Counted from the stretch's first letter, positions 1-10,590 are shown. The stretch: 37,413 bases of DNA from Segatella hominis (GCF_019249725.2 NZ_CP137560.1:280001-317413); one strand, 5' to 3'. Numbers and translations: made by a program. The notes: a model not told the origin generated them from the letters alone.

Positions 1-104
1 AAGGAATCCCAGTCTCCTGTATTTAATCAAACAGATGGTGCGTACAAGAAGAGAAGCGAACTTTTATCAGATTCCTATCTCTCCATAGGATAATCGTCTC
101 TCCA
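1..104 (-). other. 16S-23S internal transcribed spacer (partial)
   Basis: This stretch follows the 3' end of the 16S gene on the minus strand, so it is the start of the 16S-23S spacer. No tRNA gene is contained in it. In Bacteroidales tRNA-Ile and tRNA-Ala usually follow, and they would lie outside the window. Confidence 0.8.
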
Positions 105-1637
<1,533 letters not shown>

Positions 1638-1893
1638 AAAATATCATTTTTACTCTGCCTGTTCCGAAGAACGAGCGAAGTGTTTGTTGTCTGTACTTAG
1701 GACGAATATCCTCTTTCGTTTATTGAAGCTTAGTAAACCTGACTTGTCAATTTCTTGACGGTTCGTTTCTTTTACCCAGTCAACTTCCTTATTTCTAAGA
1801 AGTTAACCGCTTCTTGTACTACTTGTCTGTTTATGTAAAATCTTTCAAAGAACTCTTTCTTTTGTTGCTAAGAGAAAGTGTATTTCTCAAAAG
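1638..1893 (-). other. rRNA leader (pre-16S transcribed region)
   Basis: About 255 bases lie between the inferred transcription start near 1893 and the mature 16S 5' end. No convincing ORF is present. In other bacteria this region carries antitermination and RNase III processing signals. No specific box was identified here. Confidence 0.6.
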
Positions 1894-1899
1894 CGAGTG

Positions 1900-1931
1900 C
1901 AAAAGTACTAACTATTTTTCATTCCACCAAA
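1900..1931 (-). promoter_or_regulatory. rRNA operon promoter
   Basis: On the minus strand a perfect Bacteroidetes -7 element TACTTTTG (plus-strand CAAAAGTA, 1900-1907) lies 20 bases downstream of a TTTG -33 element (plus CAAA, 1928-1931). The flanking DNA is very AT-rich, as expected for a strong rRNA promoter. Confidence 0.75.
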
Positions 1932-2140
1932 TATTTCGAGAAAAAAGTTTCAAAAATAGCATAATTTTAACATTTGATTACATATCAAAGAATAATTAAT
2001 GCAAGTGCACATTATAATATACATACGCGCTCCTGCACCTGCACACTGGTACGCATACACAGGCATAAACATAATATGATTGAAAATTTAAAAGCGAATG
2101 AGTCATCTATTAAGGCTAAGAAAGGAAGGGGCATTACTCC

Positions 2141-2499
2141 ATGATGCATTTTACTCATAGGATTAAAGATGCAGGTTATAAAATCAGCCTCATCTTTTTC
2201 GGCTTATCCTCGAAAGAAGATTCTCTATCTCGTGTTATCCAAAGATACACAATGGGCGGTCATAATGTAAACCAAGACGTGATAGAATATAACTTCACGG
2301 AAGGCATCAAACGAGTAAGAGCCTCTCTACCACTTTTTGAAAACATTCTTTCATTGATGGCACTTCCGATTTTGGCGACATTGTTGCCATTCACATCGAG
2401 AAATCAGGCAAGCATCAAATAACAGATCACCCAGCCGAGTGGTTCGACAAATACTTCAAAGATGCATTCGATGCGCTTATTGATGGCGAGGAAGAATAG
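2141..2499 (+). pseudogene. zeta-toxin-like ATPase fragment, frameshifted
   Basis: The readable protein resembles the C-terminal half of the predicted ABC-type ATPase/zeta-toxin family. Recognisable pieces are a KDAGYKISLIFFGLSS segment, an RVIQRYTMGGHNV segment (the GGHN motif is typical of this group), and a region around LPLFENIL. After ENIL at about 2350 the reading shifts by one base. The other frame continues FIDGTSDFGDIVAIHIEKSG and runs to a stop at 2497-2499. One extra T in the CTTT run would restore a single frame. The N-terminal half with the P-loop is missing: an in-frame stop lies at 2117-2119 and nothing upstream resembles it. It is therefore a 5'-truncated, frameshifted remnant. 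The frameshift could be a sequencing error, but the truncation cannot be. Confidence 0.6.
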
Positions 2500-2514
2500 T
2501 TCTTTTACAAGATT

Positions 2515-3246
2515 CTAGCAAATCATTTTATACCCAATTCCCCTCACATTGATGATTCTGATATTTTCATCGGCAGATAACTTGTGGCGGAGCTTGGTGA
2601 TGAAAACATGGAGACTGCGGGAATTGAAAAAGCTGTCATCACCCCAAAGTTTCAGGAGAATATCCTTGCTCTCTACCACATTGTTCTTGCTCTCCACAAG
2701 CATGCGAAGGATTTCTGATTCACGATGTGACAGTTCTGTATCTTTACCATCCAACTGCAGAATCTGACTGGTAACATTCAGGCGATAACGACCGATGGAG
2801 AGCCATTGATCAGCAGCATCCGGATTATCAGGAGAAACATTCCCCCCTTCCTGTTCTTCAGAAGAAATATTTCCTACAGAAGCCCGATGACAAAGCGACT
2901 TGATGCGGACGATGAGTTCCTGGATGGCAAACGGCTTCTTCAGATAATCATTGCCACCCAATTCAAATCCCTCTACCACATCATTCACCGCCGAACGAGC
3001 CGTGAGGAAAAGCACAGGGGTACGGGAATCCGTCTTGCGGATACGGCGCACCATCTCGAAACCATCCATCTTGGGCATCATCACATCCGCAACCAGCACA
3101 TCAGGCTTCTGGTCATCAAACATACGAAGCCCCTCTTCGCCATCATGCGCCGTGCGCATCTCGAAGCCCTGCGCCTCCAAGGTGTCGCTCAGAATCATCG
3201 CCAAGGATGTTTCGTCTTCTACCAGTAATACTTTTATCTTATTCAT
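2515..3246 (-). CDS. OmpR/PhoB-type response regulator
   Basis: This is a 243-residue cytoplasmic transcription factor. An N-terminal receiver domain (about residues 4-118) has the acidic pocket VEDE, the phosphoacceptor Asp54 in VADVMMPKMDG, a conserved Thr in LFLTAR and Lys104 in KKPF. A serine/asparagine-rich linker follows. A winged-helix DNA-binding domain (about 148-243) includes ELSHRESEILRML and the usual VRGIGYKM ending. It starts 10 bases after the stop of the histidine kinase gene, so the two are co-transcribed and form a two-component pair. Its targets are not visible in the sequence. The neighbouring outer-membrane genes at 4818-5543 and 5737-7785 are natural candidates. It does not match the RprY sequence as I remember it, so no symbol is given. 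Confidence 0.93.
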   Translation of the reverse strand: MNKIKVLLVEDETSLAMILSDTLEAQGFEMRTAHDGEEGLRMFDDQKPDVLVADVMMPKMDGFEMVRRIRKTDSRTPVLFLTARSAVNDVVEGFELGGNDYLKKPFAIQELIVRIKSLCHRASVGNISSEEQEGGNVSPDNPDAADQWLSIGRYRLNVTSQILQLDGKDTELSHRESEILRMLVESKNNVVESKDILLKLWGDDSFFNSRSLHVFITKLRHKLSADENIRIINVRGIGYKMIC

Positions 3247-3256
3247 TGTTTCTTTT

Positions 3257-4777
3257 TTACTTTTTTACCTTTTTACCTTTAAGAAAATGCAGGGTGAAGC
3301 AGCTTCCTTTTCCCGGCTCGCTTTCTACGGAAACAGAACCGCCCATTTTCTCCATCAGGCTCTTGACATAGAAAAGGCCGAGACCATAGCCCTTAACCGT
3401 ATATTTATTGCCATCCGTCACCCGATAGAACTTGTCGAAAATATAAGGCAATTTATCGTGGGCAATACCGATTCCATTATCTGATACGGAAACCAGCACT
3501 TCATCCTCAGCTTTTTGGAAAGCCTTGATTTCTATCTTCACGCTATCTTCAGAATACTTGATAGCATTGTCTATGAGATTGCTCACGATGTTTGAGAAAT
3601 GCATCCGGTCGGCATGAACCATCAGATTTTCCGGTTCTACAGACAACGAAACATTTACTTTTTTATCCGTTCTTACTTCTGATTTCACTTTCAGCTGATG
3701 CTGGGAGATTAATGGTTCAATCACCTCCTTCATTGGAACTTCCACGATATTGAGAAGCATCGATTTCCGTCGTTCCATACTCATCGACAGAATCTGTTCC
3801 ACCAATCCGCTGAGCGTCTGCAACTGCTTCTGGGCGATGGTGAGATACTTGCGCGCCTTATCAGGATGCTGGAGTATTCCGTAGTTCAGCAGGGAGTCGG
3901 TGGCAGCATAGGCTACGGCTATCGGAGTCTTCAATTCGTGCGTGATATTATTGGTGAAATCACTTTTCATCTCATCAAGCGTCTTCTGCTTGAGCATCGT
4001 ATGAATCAGGAACCAGAAGACGAAAGCCAGGATGAGCATGATGAAGAGCGATGTGGCAAGGATACCTGCCATCTGGCTGAACACAGTCATCGTAAGCGGC
4101 TCTAGGCTAAGGACATATTTCTCCTCATTCGCCTCCCCCTCATTACAAACCACATATTGGTATTGCTTGGCATTGGCAGAAGGCACATACCCCTTCGTCG
4201 TCACTTTCGCCAAAACCTTCTTTCCTGCTAAAAGCAGAATCTGATGCGGAAGCGGATGAACTTTGTCACTCACCAACAAACTGTCTGAAAGCATCTTGGC
4301 AACCCATGCACTGTCATAGTCATTGATGTCTGGTTTGGCGATTTCATTCAATTTGCCAAACAGCGCTTGTTGCACCATAGTTGCCAGCTTGCCCGACATC
4401 ATCATCATCAATTCCTGGTCCTTGTCATCTTCACTACGCTTCTCTTGCTTGGTAAAAGTTGTTTGAACAGACTGAACAATCTTTCCTCCACGAACCTTTT
4501 TCACCTTTACCTTTTGATCTATATCATCGTCTTCATCCATAGAAAAAGCAACAGTACCCGTCAGTTGTCTATGAGGCCCTTTATCATCATTGCGCAATCG
4601 TTCGATTCGCTTCTTCATCTCCATGAAGTGAGCGTACTCCATTCCACCCTTAATTTTCGCTTCAACCTCCTTTTCCTGAGACTGATAAAGCCCCACGAGC
4701 CAATAGGTCTGATATGCGAAGATGCAGACCAAAGCCGTGATGACAAGCGTAACTATGTATTTAAGATGTAACTTCAT
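3257..4777 (-). CDS. membrane sensor histidine kinase
   Basis: The product is a 506-residue inner-membrane sensor kinase. A first membrane helix (about residues 6-31) is followed by a roughly 200-residue periplasmic sensor region of no recognised family, then a second helix (about 236-261). A HisKA domain follows with the H-box NITHELKTP (His280). The HATPase domain has the N-box NIVSNLIDNAIKYS, the G1 box VSDNGIGIA and the G2 box GYGLGLFYVK. The open frame extends to 4888, but that extension overlaps the upstream gene. ATG at 4777 has AAAGGA six bases upstream and begins a proper signal-anchor, so it is preferred. The C-terminus KGKKVKK is encoded by a short TTTTTAC repeat. It pairs with the response regulator 10 bases downstream. 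Confidence 0.92.
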   Translation of the reverse strand: MKLHLKYIVTLVITALVCIFAYQTYWLVGLYQSQEKEVEAKIKGGMEYAHFMEMKKRIERLRNDDKGPHRQLTGTVAFSMDEDDDIDQKVKVKKVRGGKIVQSVQTTFTKQEKRSEDDKDQELMMMMSGKLATMVQQALFGKLNEIAKPDINDYDSAWVAKMLSDSLLVSDKVHPLPHQILLLAGKKVLAKVTTKGYVPSANAKQYQYVVCNEGEANEEKYVLSLEPLTMTVFSQMAGILATSLFIMLILAFVFWFLIHTMLKQKTLDEMKSDFTNNITHELKTPIAVAYAATDSLLNYGILQHPDKARKYLTIAQKQLQTLSGLVEQILSMSMERRKSMLLNIVEVPMKEVIEPLISQHQLKVKSEVRTDKKVNVSLSVEPENLMVHADRMHFSNIVSNLIDNAIKYSEDSVKIEIKAFQKAEDEVLVSVSDNGIGIAHDKLPYIFDKFYRVTDGNKYTVKGYGLGLFYVKSLMEKMGGSVSVESEPGKGSCFTLHFLKGKKVKK

Positions 4778-4817
4778 TCTTTCCTTTATTAAAGATTTTT
4801 CCAGATGAATTAAATAC

Positions 4818-5543
4818 TCATTTTCTGAAAATCGGATAAACCTCCGTGGTATTCTTCCATCCCCATTTACCATTCTTTTGTGGCGCAAACTCTCGTCCCA
4901 TCTTGGCTCCTATCCCCCAATGTTGATTGAACATCACTTCCATGAAGCCACCATAGCTGCTCTTGGGATTGAGAGGAGACATGATGACGCTTCGAGGGTC
5001 AGAGGTTTTCGTTGGAACATATTGTCCATAGAATCCCACTGTGAGCCAGTCGTTTACCTGATAAGCCATTCGTCCACCAAAAGAAGCTTTGGTGAGATTG
5101 CCAAATCCATATACTCCCGTGTTTATCTTTTCTATCCCGACATAAGGAGAAAAAACAAAACGCCCGAAATTTTGTTGATAAACAAACCCTGCAGTCTGCC
5201 TATTCATCAGTCCTGGGACTTCAATACCCGAAGAATATACCGCCATCGCACCCAAATTCGGGGAAGGAAGAGAAATATGAGGTATTGCATTCGGCGCAAT
5301 CTCCAAAGGTTTTCCTTCTTCCGACATCCAAGGTGCATTCGATTCAGAGTAATAAGATTTGCCTTGAAGTACAGGAAATCCACCGAGCGAAGGACGAGAA
5401 TATTCCAACGACATACCTTCCTTAGGTAAAGATGCCTTCGGAATGGAATCCAAAGAAACACTCTTCACTTCCTGTGCTTGCATTACCAATGTATCAAAGC
5501 AAGCCATAACTGTCAATATGAATATTCTTCGTTTCTCTTTCAT
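4818..5543 (-). CDS. secreted/outer-membrane beta-strand protein of unknown function
   Basis: This 241-residue protein has an N-terminal signal peptide (KRRIFILTV core, likely cleavage after MQAQ). The rest is rich in alternating aromatic and glycine residues, for example TAGFVYQQNFGRFVFSPYVG and WLTVGFYGQYVP, as in outer-membrane beta strands. No family was recognised. The stop lies 40 bases before the kinase start, so the gene heads a three-gene operon with the two-component system. It may be a sensor accessory or a regulated porin-like protein, which is inference. A TAnnTTTG element at 5549-5556 sits so close to the ATG that the mRNA could be nearly leaderless. Confidence 0.75.
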   Translation of the reverse strand: MKEKRRIFILTVMACFDTLVMQAQEVKSVSLDSIPKASLPKEGMSLEYSRPSLGGFPVLQGKSYYSESNAPWMSEEGKPLEIAPNAIPHISLPSPNLGAMAVYSSGIEVPGLMNRQTAGFVYQQNFGRFVFSPYVGIEKINTGVYGFGNLTKASFGGRMAYQVNDWLTVGFYGQYVPTKTSDPRSVIMSPLNPKSSYGGFMEVMFNQHWGIGAKMGREFAPQKNGKWGWKNTTEVYPIFRK

Positions 5544-5548
5544 GCTTG

Positions 5549-5556
5549 CAAAAGTA
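5549..5556 (-). promoter_or_regulatory. -7 element for the two-component operon
   Basis: Plus-strand CAAAAGTA is a minus-strand TACTTTTG, a perfect TAnnTTTG match. It ends only about 5 bases before the ATG at 5543. No TTG was found at the usual -33 distance, so the promoter is weak, activator-dependent or not real. Confidence 0.4.
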
Positions 5557-5652
5557 ATAAAAAAGAAGATAAGTAAGATACTTTTCAGGAAATTATTTCT
5601 GATTTGATAAGACTAAATAACACTTCTGATAAGACTTGATAATCAAAATTCC

Positions 5653-5683
5653 TTGCTGACACGAGATTTTTACAGTACTTTTG
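5653..5683 (+). promoter_or_regulatory. promoter of the outer-membrane beta-barrel gene
   Basis: TTG at 5653-5655 and TACTTTTG at 5676-5683 are separated by 20 bases, matching the Bacteroidetes consensus. Transcription should start near 5690. The leader would open with a TCGGGA/TCCCGA hairpin (5693-5710), 27 bases before the ATG at 5737. Confidence 0.75.
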
Positions 5684-5736
5684 CAACCGAAATCGGGAGT
5701 TTTTTCCCGAAAGAACGATAAAAAGATAAGAAGAAT

Positions 5737-7785
5737 ATGAAAAGATTGGTTATATTAAGCGCTTGCCTGGCCATCAGTCTTGCCGACTGGGCACAAGGAA
5801 ACAGAAATGATTCCCTGAGAATGGACAGCATTATCCATTCCCTCCCCGATGTGATGGTAAAAGGCAACCGACCTATCGTAAAGGTAAAAGGGGCGACATT
5901 GACCTATGACCTGCCTCAACTCATCAAAAACCATCCGGTGGATAATGCCTATGAAGCCATCAAGCAACTGCCTGGCGTGAGTGAACAAGATGATGCCTTG
6001 ACCCTCAACGCCCAATCCGTAACCGTGATGATAGACGGCAAGGCTACCACCATGACGAGCGAGCAGCTTTATTCGCTTCTGAAAACGATTCCTACCAGCC
6101 GCATCGCAAACGCTGAAGTTGTCTATTCAGCCCCAGCCCGCTATCAGGTAAAGGGACAAGTCATCAACCTTCTGCTGAAGCACAACACAGGCTTTCACTC
6201 CCTGCAAGGCGAGTTCTTCGGCGGCTACACCCACCAGAACCGCAACAGTTACACAGAGCGCGCCTCCTTGCTCTTCACCAACAAGAAATGGGAAATAGAC
6301 ATGCTCTATTCTTTCGGTCATGGCAAGAGATATTATTACTATGAAAATGAGTTTGCCCACACCTTGACTGATGGCACTTCCTATGCCTTCTCTACACATA
6401 GCGGCAATATCAAACGTCATCTCAACCACAACATCCGACTGGGAATCAACTATCATCTGGCAAAGGATCATCAGCTCAGCTTTGCCTACACCTCACAACT
6501 CAATAACACGAGAGGAACTTCAAAGGATGATGGCGATTTCACATCCCTTCTCAGAATCCATGCCAAGAGTCAGTTTCACAATTTCCGCCTGGATTACTCT
6601 ACCCCATTCGGCTTCTCGGCAGGAGCAGAATACACCTATTATAATTCACCGGATGAACAATGGCTGAAAAGCAGTCTCTACGATGAGATTTACGACATCA
6701 CAAGCCAGCAACGAATCGACAAATGGCACGCTTACCTCAAGCAGGAACACGACTTAGGAAAAGACTGGGGCTTGAACTACGGCATCAATTACACCACATC
6801 AAGAGACAAGAGTTCGCAGGAAAACAACAACAAGTCTTCTGATGGCAACACCATTCAAACCGAAGACCAAATGTGTTTCTACATCGGAGCCAGCAAGTCG
6901 TTCGGTCAAAAACTCACGATGGAAGCATCGCTCATGGAAGAATATTACCACACCCCAATTTGGGATGAGTGGAACCTCTTCCCTACACTCTCCATCACCT
7001 ATCTTCCAAAAGCTGGACACATCATCCAATTCGACTTGGATTACGACAGAGACTACCCTACCTATTGGTCGGTGAAGAACTTCACCACCTATAATGCGGG
7101 CGGATATGGAAAGATTGTAGGAAACCCGACGTTGAAGCCTTCACGAGAGCTCAGCCTCTCGCTTACCTATATTCTGCACAGCAGATACGTGGCAAGTCTC
7201 TTCTTCAACAACTCGAAAGATGAATTTCGTCAGCTTCCTTACCAGAGCGACAAGAAGAAGGAGATGGAATACAAGCATGTCAACTTCGACCATGTAAACC
7301 AGGTAGGCTTGATGCTCACAGCCCCAATCAACATAGGCAACTGGTGGCAGAATCGCCTTACCTTCACTGGCGTATATCAGAACGACAAGAATTCCCATTT
7401 CTATGATCTTCCATTCGACCGCAGCAAATGGTTCTGTCAAGCCCAGTGGAACGGCACTTTTCTCTTTGGCAAGCATGTGCTTCTCAACCTCGATGCTTCC
7501 GTCCATACCGACGCCATCCAAGGAATCATCGACATCCCAGCCTCAGGCTATCTCAACGCAGCCCTCACCTGGAAGCCTCTCAAGGATGACAAGTTCCAGC
7601 TGAAAGCCTACTGCAACGACATCTTCGAGACAGGCGACAACCATCTGCACGACACCTACCGAGGTCAGCACGTCATCAACAACATGTACTTCGGCAGAAT
7701 CATAGGCCTCTCCCTCACCTATCGTTTCGGCGGCTACAAGGCCAAGCAGCATGAAGAAGTAGATACTTCCAGATTCGGGAAATAA
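5737..7785 (+). CDS. outer-membrane beta-barrel protein with TonB-receptor-like plug
   Basis: This 682-residue outer-membrane protein has a signal peptide (MKRLVILSACLAISLADWAQ). A plug-like domain covers about residues 35-145; KQLPGVSEQDD and VTVMIDGKATTM are typical plug motifs. A long barrel of aromatic-rich strands follows. It ends in SLTYRFGGYKAKQHEEV and 10 more residues, so the last strand is not at the very C-terminus. It lacks the N-terminal carboxypeptidase-regulatory domain and the SusC signature, and it matches the outer-membrane beta-barrel (OMP_b-brl_3) type best. The substrate is unknown. It is divergent from the two-component operon, and both -7 regions share the sequence TACTTTTGCAA, so it may be a regulatory target of that system. 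Confidence 0.85.
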   Translation: MKRLVILSACLAISLADWAQGNRNDSLRMDSIIHSLPDVMVKGNRPIVKVKGATLTYDLPQLIKNHPVDNAYEAIKQLPGVSEQDDALTLNAQSVTVMIDGKATTMTSEQLYSLLKTIPTSRIANAEVVYSAPARYQVKGQVINLLLKHNTGFHSLQGEFFGGYTHQNRNSYTERASLLFTNKKWEIDMLYSFGHGKRYYYYENEFAHTLTDGTSYAFSTHSGNIKRHLNHNIRLGINYHLAKDHQLSFAYTSQLNNTRGTSKDDGDFTSLLRIHAKSQFHNFRLDYSTPFGFSAGAEYTYYNSPDEQWLKSSLYDEIYDITSQQRIDKWHAYLKQEHDLGKDWGLNYGINYTTSRDKSSQENNNKSSDGNTIQTEDQMCFYIGASKSFGQKLTMEASLMEEYYHTPIWDEWNLFPTLSITYLPKAGHIIQFDLDYDRDYPTYWSVKNFTTYNAGGYGKIVGNPTLKPSRELSLSLTYILHSRYVASLFFNNSKDEFRQLPYQSDKKKEMEYKHVNFDHVNQVGLMLTAPINIGNWWQNRLTFTGVYQNDKNSHFYDLPFDRSKWFCQAQWNGTFLFGKHVLLNLDASVHTDAIQGIIDIPASGYLNAALTWKPLKDDKFQLKAYCNDIFETGDNHLHDTYRGQHVINNMYFGRIIGLSLTYRFGGYKAKQHEEVDTSRFGK

Positions 7786-7788
7786 AAC

Positions 7789-7833
7789 GAGAAAAGCTCA
7801 CCAAGACCATCAAAGTCCTGGCGAGCTTTTCTC
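7789..7833. terminator. bidirectional terminator
   Basis: The inverted repeat GAGAAAAGCTC (7789-7799) / GAGCTTTTCTC (7823-7833) lies between two convergent genes, with extra inner pairing (CCA..TGG, GAC..GTC). It can serve the beta-barrel gene on the plus strand and the GH3 gene on the minus strand. Confidence 0.75.
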
Positions 7834-7847
7834 TTTATATTAGCATT

Positions 7848-10538
7848 TTATTTCACTTTCACTTCTATCACATTCTTCGCAGCATCGGCACTCGAACCAC
7901 CTACGAAGATCTGATATTTGCCGGGAACCACACGCATGGTATTGGTCTGGGAATCCCAACCCTCGAAACTCTGGCGAGACAGACTGATGGTTACCTGTTG
8001 CTTCTCGCCCGCTTTCAAAGCAATGCGCTTGAAGGCTTTCAGGGTCTTGATCGGTCCCTCAGCATCATCCATTCTACGGATGTAAACCTGCGCCACTTCC
8101 GTTCCTTCCCTATTACCTTTATTAGATAAAGAGAAACTCAAGGAATAAGCCGAAGAATTCTTCACTTTTCGTTCTTCATTCTTCACTTTCTTCAATGCCG
8201 GCTTTCCATATTCATACGATGTATAGCTCAATCCATGTCCGAATGGGAAGAGAGCCTCGCCCTTGAAGTAACGGTAGGTGCGATTTTTCATCGTATAATC
8301 GAGGAAATCAGGAAGATCATTCACGCTCTTATAGAAGGTAACCGGAAGCTTGCCCGATGGATTCACCTCGCCAAAGAGTACCTTTGCCACGGCTTCGCCA
8401 CCCCGTTCGCCCGGATACCAAGCCTGAAGGATAGACTCCGCATTTTCGGTTTCAGGAACCATGACAATGGCACTGCCCGAACAGTTGACGAACACCACTC
8501 GCTTGCCTGCCCGATGCAATATCTCCATCACCTTGCGCTGAGCCTGAGGCAACTCGATGTCGGTTCTGTCACCACCCTTGAAACCCGGTTCGGAGACCTT
8601 CATCTCCTCACCCTCAAGACTAGGAGAAATACCGCCTACAAATACTACCACGTCAGCATCGCCAACCTCAGCCAGAAGCTGAGACTCGGTTGGCGTATAG
8701 TTCTTTACAATGTCAAACTGCATCACCGCCATATCGGTCTTCTGGAAATAATCCACCTGTATCTTCATCGGCTTTCCCGCCTTTACGGAAATTGGCTTGT
8801 TGAGCATCTGTACACGGGCACGTCCCTTCCATACATTCGCCACCGTATCGCCATCAATGATGAGTCGGTAACCATCATCGCATCCCATTCTGACGTTCAA
8901 GGTTTCATCCTGTTCTGGGGTGAAGACGCCCTCATATCGGGCTGAGAAGTTGGTAAGATTCACGCCCGGTGCAAAGACGGTATTTCCGCCATTGCTCTGA
9001 TTGATTGGCGAAGTCATCACGGCAGTAGCCACAGGCTCGCCCTTCATCTCGGCATTGTTCCAATAAGTAGCCTTCATGCCCTTGCTTCCATCAGTAGAAG
9101 TCAGGAGATTGAACTTGCTTTCCGTCACCTCATTTCTGGTCAACGTGCAGGCAGGAATATACTTGGCGTCCTTTACATATTTTCTGATGCCCTGCAGGAT
9201 GGTGGTGGTAGAAGTAGGATAACCCGAATAGTTGCCCCACTGCATGATGGAATCGTTGGCGTTCGGCCCCATCACCACCAACTTCATTCCTGATGATTTC
9301 AGCGGCAGAAGATTGTTCCGGTTCTGAAGAAGCACGATTCCCTCTTCTGCCATCTTCTCTGCCAAATCCTTATGCGCCTTGCTGGCGATGACGGAAGATG
9401 GAATCTGAGTCCAAGGCACGTTCTCGTCCTGATCGAAATCGCCCAGACGGAATCGGGCTTCCAGCAGGCGCTTCAAACTCTCGTTCACTTTTTCCTCGCT
9501 GATCATTCCCGTCTTCACCGCTTCAGGGAGCGAATGGTAAACGCTTCCACATTCCACGTCGGTTCCGGCACCAATTGCCTGCGCCGTAGCCTCTGCAGGA
9601 GTCTTCGCCGTACCATGGCGGCCAGGCACATAGAAGTCGTTGATGGCTCCGCAATCGGAAGTTATCAATCCCTTGAATCCCCATTCATCACGGAGAATCT
9701 GACGCTCATATCTGGCATTGCTACAACATGGCGCCCCGTCAATCCGCTGATAGGCGCACATCACCTCAGCCACATTTCCATCCTGCACCAGCGATTTGAA
9801 GGCAGGCAGATAGGTCTCCCACAAATCACGCTCAGGCAAATCCTCCACATTAAAACTGTGCCTGTTCCATTCCGGACCGCTATGTACGGCAAAGTGCTTG
9901 GCACAGGCCAGGAGCTTGACGTATTGGGGAGATTGTGAGGAAGCCGTTGCCAGAACTCCCGGAGCCGACATCGGTTTGCCATCAAAGGTCTGTCCCTGCA
10001 AACCATTCACCACGGCAAGTCCCATTCGGGTCGTCAGATAAGGATCCTCGCCATAGGTTTCCTGTCCACGTCCCCATCGTGGGTCGCGGAAGATATTGAT
10101 GTTCGGAGTCCAAAAACTCAGACTCTGGTAGCGCTTGATGCTGCCGCTCTTCTTCGCCTCCTGCGCCTTGGCTCTCGCCTCATCACTCACGGCAGTAAAC
10201 ACCTTATATAATAAGGTATCGTCCCACGAAGCCGCCATGTGCATCGTGATAGGGAAAACGGTAACAAAACCGTTTCGCCCCACTCCGTGCAGCGCCTCGT
10301 TCCACCATTGAAACTGCGGAATGCCCAATCGGGCAATGGCTGGCGAAGTATCCATCATCAACTTTGTCTTCTCCTCCAGGGTAAGACGGGAAAGCAAATC
10401 ATTGGCTCTTTCCTCAGCAGAAAGGTTAGCATTCTGATAAGGAAGGAGCTGCTGTGCACTGGCAGAAAGCGGCATTGCCACCTGCATCGACATTTGCATC
10501 GCCATCTGCGTCATTATAGAAAGTAGTAGTTTCTTCAT
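7848..10538 (-). CDS. GH3 glycosidase with PA14 insert (probable beta-xylosidase/beta-glucosidase)
   Basis: This 896-residue glycoside hydrolase removes terminal beta-linked sugars from oligosaccharides. A signal peptide ends near SASAQ. The GH3 TIM barrel contains the substrate motif KHFAVHSGPEWNRH and the catalytic nucleophile Asp295 in GLITSDCGAIND. The second GH3 domain (from about residue 395) is interrupted by a PA14 domain (about 488-615). A fibronectin-III-like domain closes the protein. The architecture matches the GH3 beta-xylosidase/glucosidase group of Prevotella and Bacteroides. The exact sugar cannot be told from sequence. It lacks a lipobox, so it is probably periplasmic. It stands alone with its own promoter, away from any SusCD pair. 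A short lysine-rich stretch (KKVKNEERKVKN) comes from heptamer DNA repeats at about 8160-8193. Confidence 0.93.
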   Translation of the reverse strand: MKKLLLSIMTQMAMQMSMQVAMPLSASAQQLLPYQNANLSAEERANDLLSRLTLEEKTKLMMDTSPAIARLGIPQFQWWNEALHGVGRNGFVTVFPITMHMAASWDDTLLYKVFTAVSDEARAKAQEAKKSGSIKRYQSLSFWTPNINIFRDPRWGRGQETYGEDPYLTTRMGLAVVNGLQGQTFDGKPMSAPGVLATASSQSPQYVKLLACAKHFAVHSGPEWNRHSFNVEDLPERDLWETYLPAFKSLVQDGNVAEVMCAYQRIDGAPCCSNARYERQILRDEWGFKGLITSDCGAINDFYVPGRHGTAKTPAEATAQAIGAGTDVECGSVYHSLPEAVKTGMISEEKVNESLKRLLEARFRLGDFDQDENVPWTQIPSSVIASKAHKDLAEKMAEEGIVLLQNRNNLLPLKSSGMKLVVMGPNANDSIMQWGNYSGYPTSTTTILQGIRKYVKDAKYIPACTLTRNEVTESKFNLLTSTDGSKGMKATYWNNAEMKGEPVATAVMTSPINQSNGGNTVFAPGVNLTNFSARYEGVFTPEQDETLNVRMGCDDGYRLIIDGDTVANVWKGRARVQMLNKPISVKAGKPMKIQVDYFQKTDMAVMQFDIVKNYTPTESQLLAEVGDADVVVFVGGISPSLEGEEMKVSEPGFKGGDRTDIELPQAQRKVMEILHRAGKRVVFVNCSGSAIVMVPETENAESILQAWYPGERGGEAVAKVLFGEVNPSGKLPVTFYKSVNDLPDFLDYTMKNRTYRYFKGEALFPFGHGLSYTSYEYGKPALKKVKNEERKVKNSSAYSLSFSLSNKGNREGTEVAQVYIRRMDDAEGPIKTLKAFKRIALKAGEKQQVTISLSRQSFEGWDSQTNTMRVVPGKYQIFVGGSSADAAKNVIEVKVK

Positions 10539-10590
10539 TTTTCTTAAATGTTATAATCTTTGTTCTTGTGATTGTTTTTAATCTCGGTGA

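Noticed and set aside
2515..3246. Naming the response regulator rprY
   Set aside because: The sequence around the phosphorylation site and C-terminus does not match RprY as I remember it, and two-component systems of this type are numerous in the group.
4778..4888. N-terminal extension of the histidine kinase
   Set aside because: It overlaps the upstream gene. The residues are polar and precede a proper signal-anchor that has its own ribosome site.
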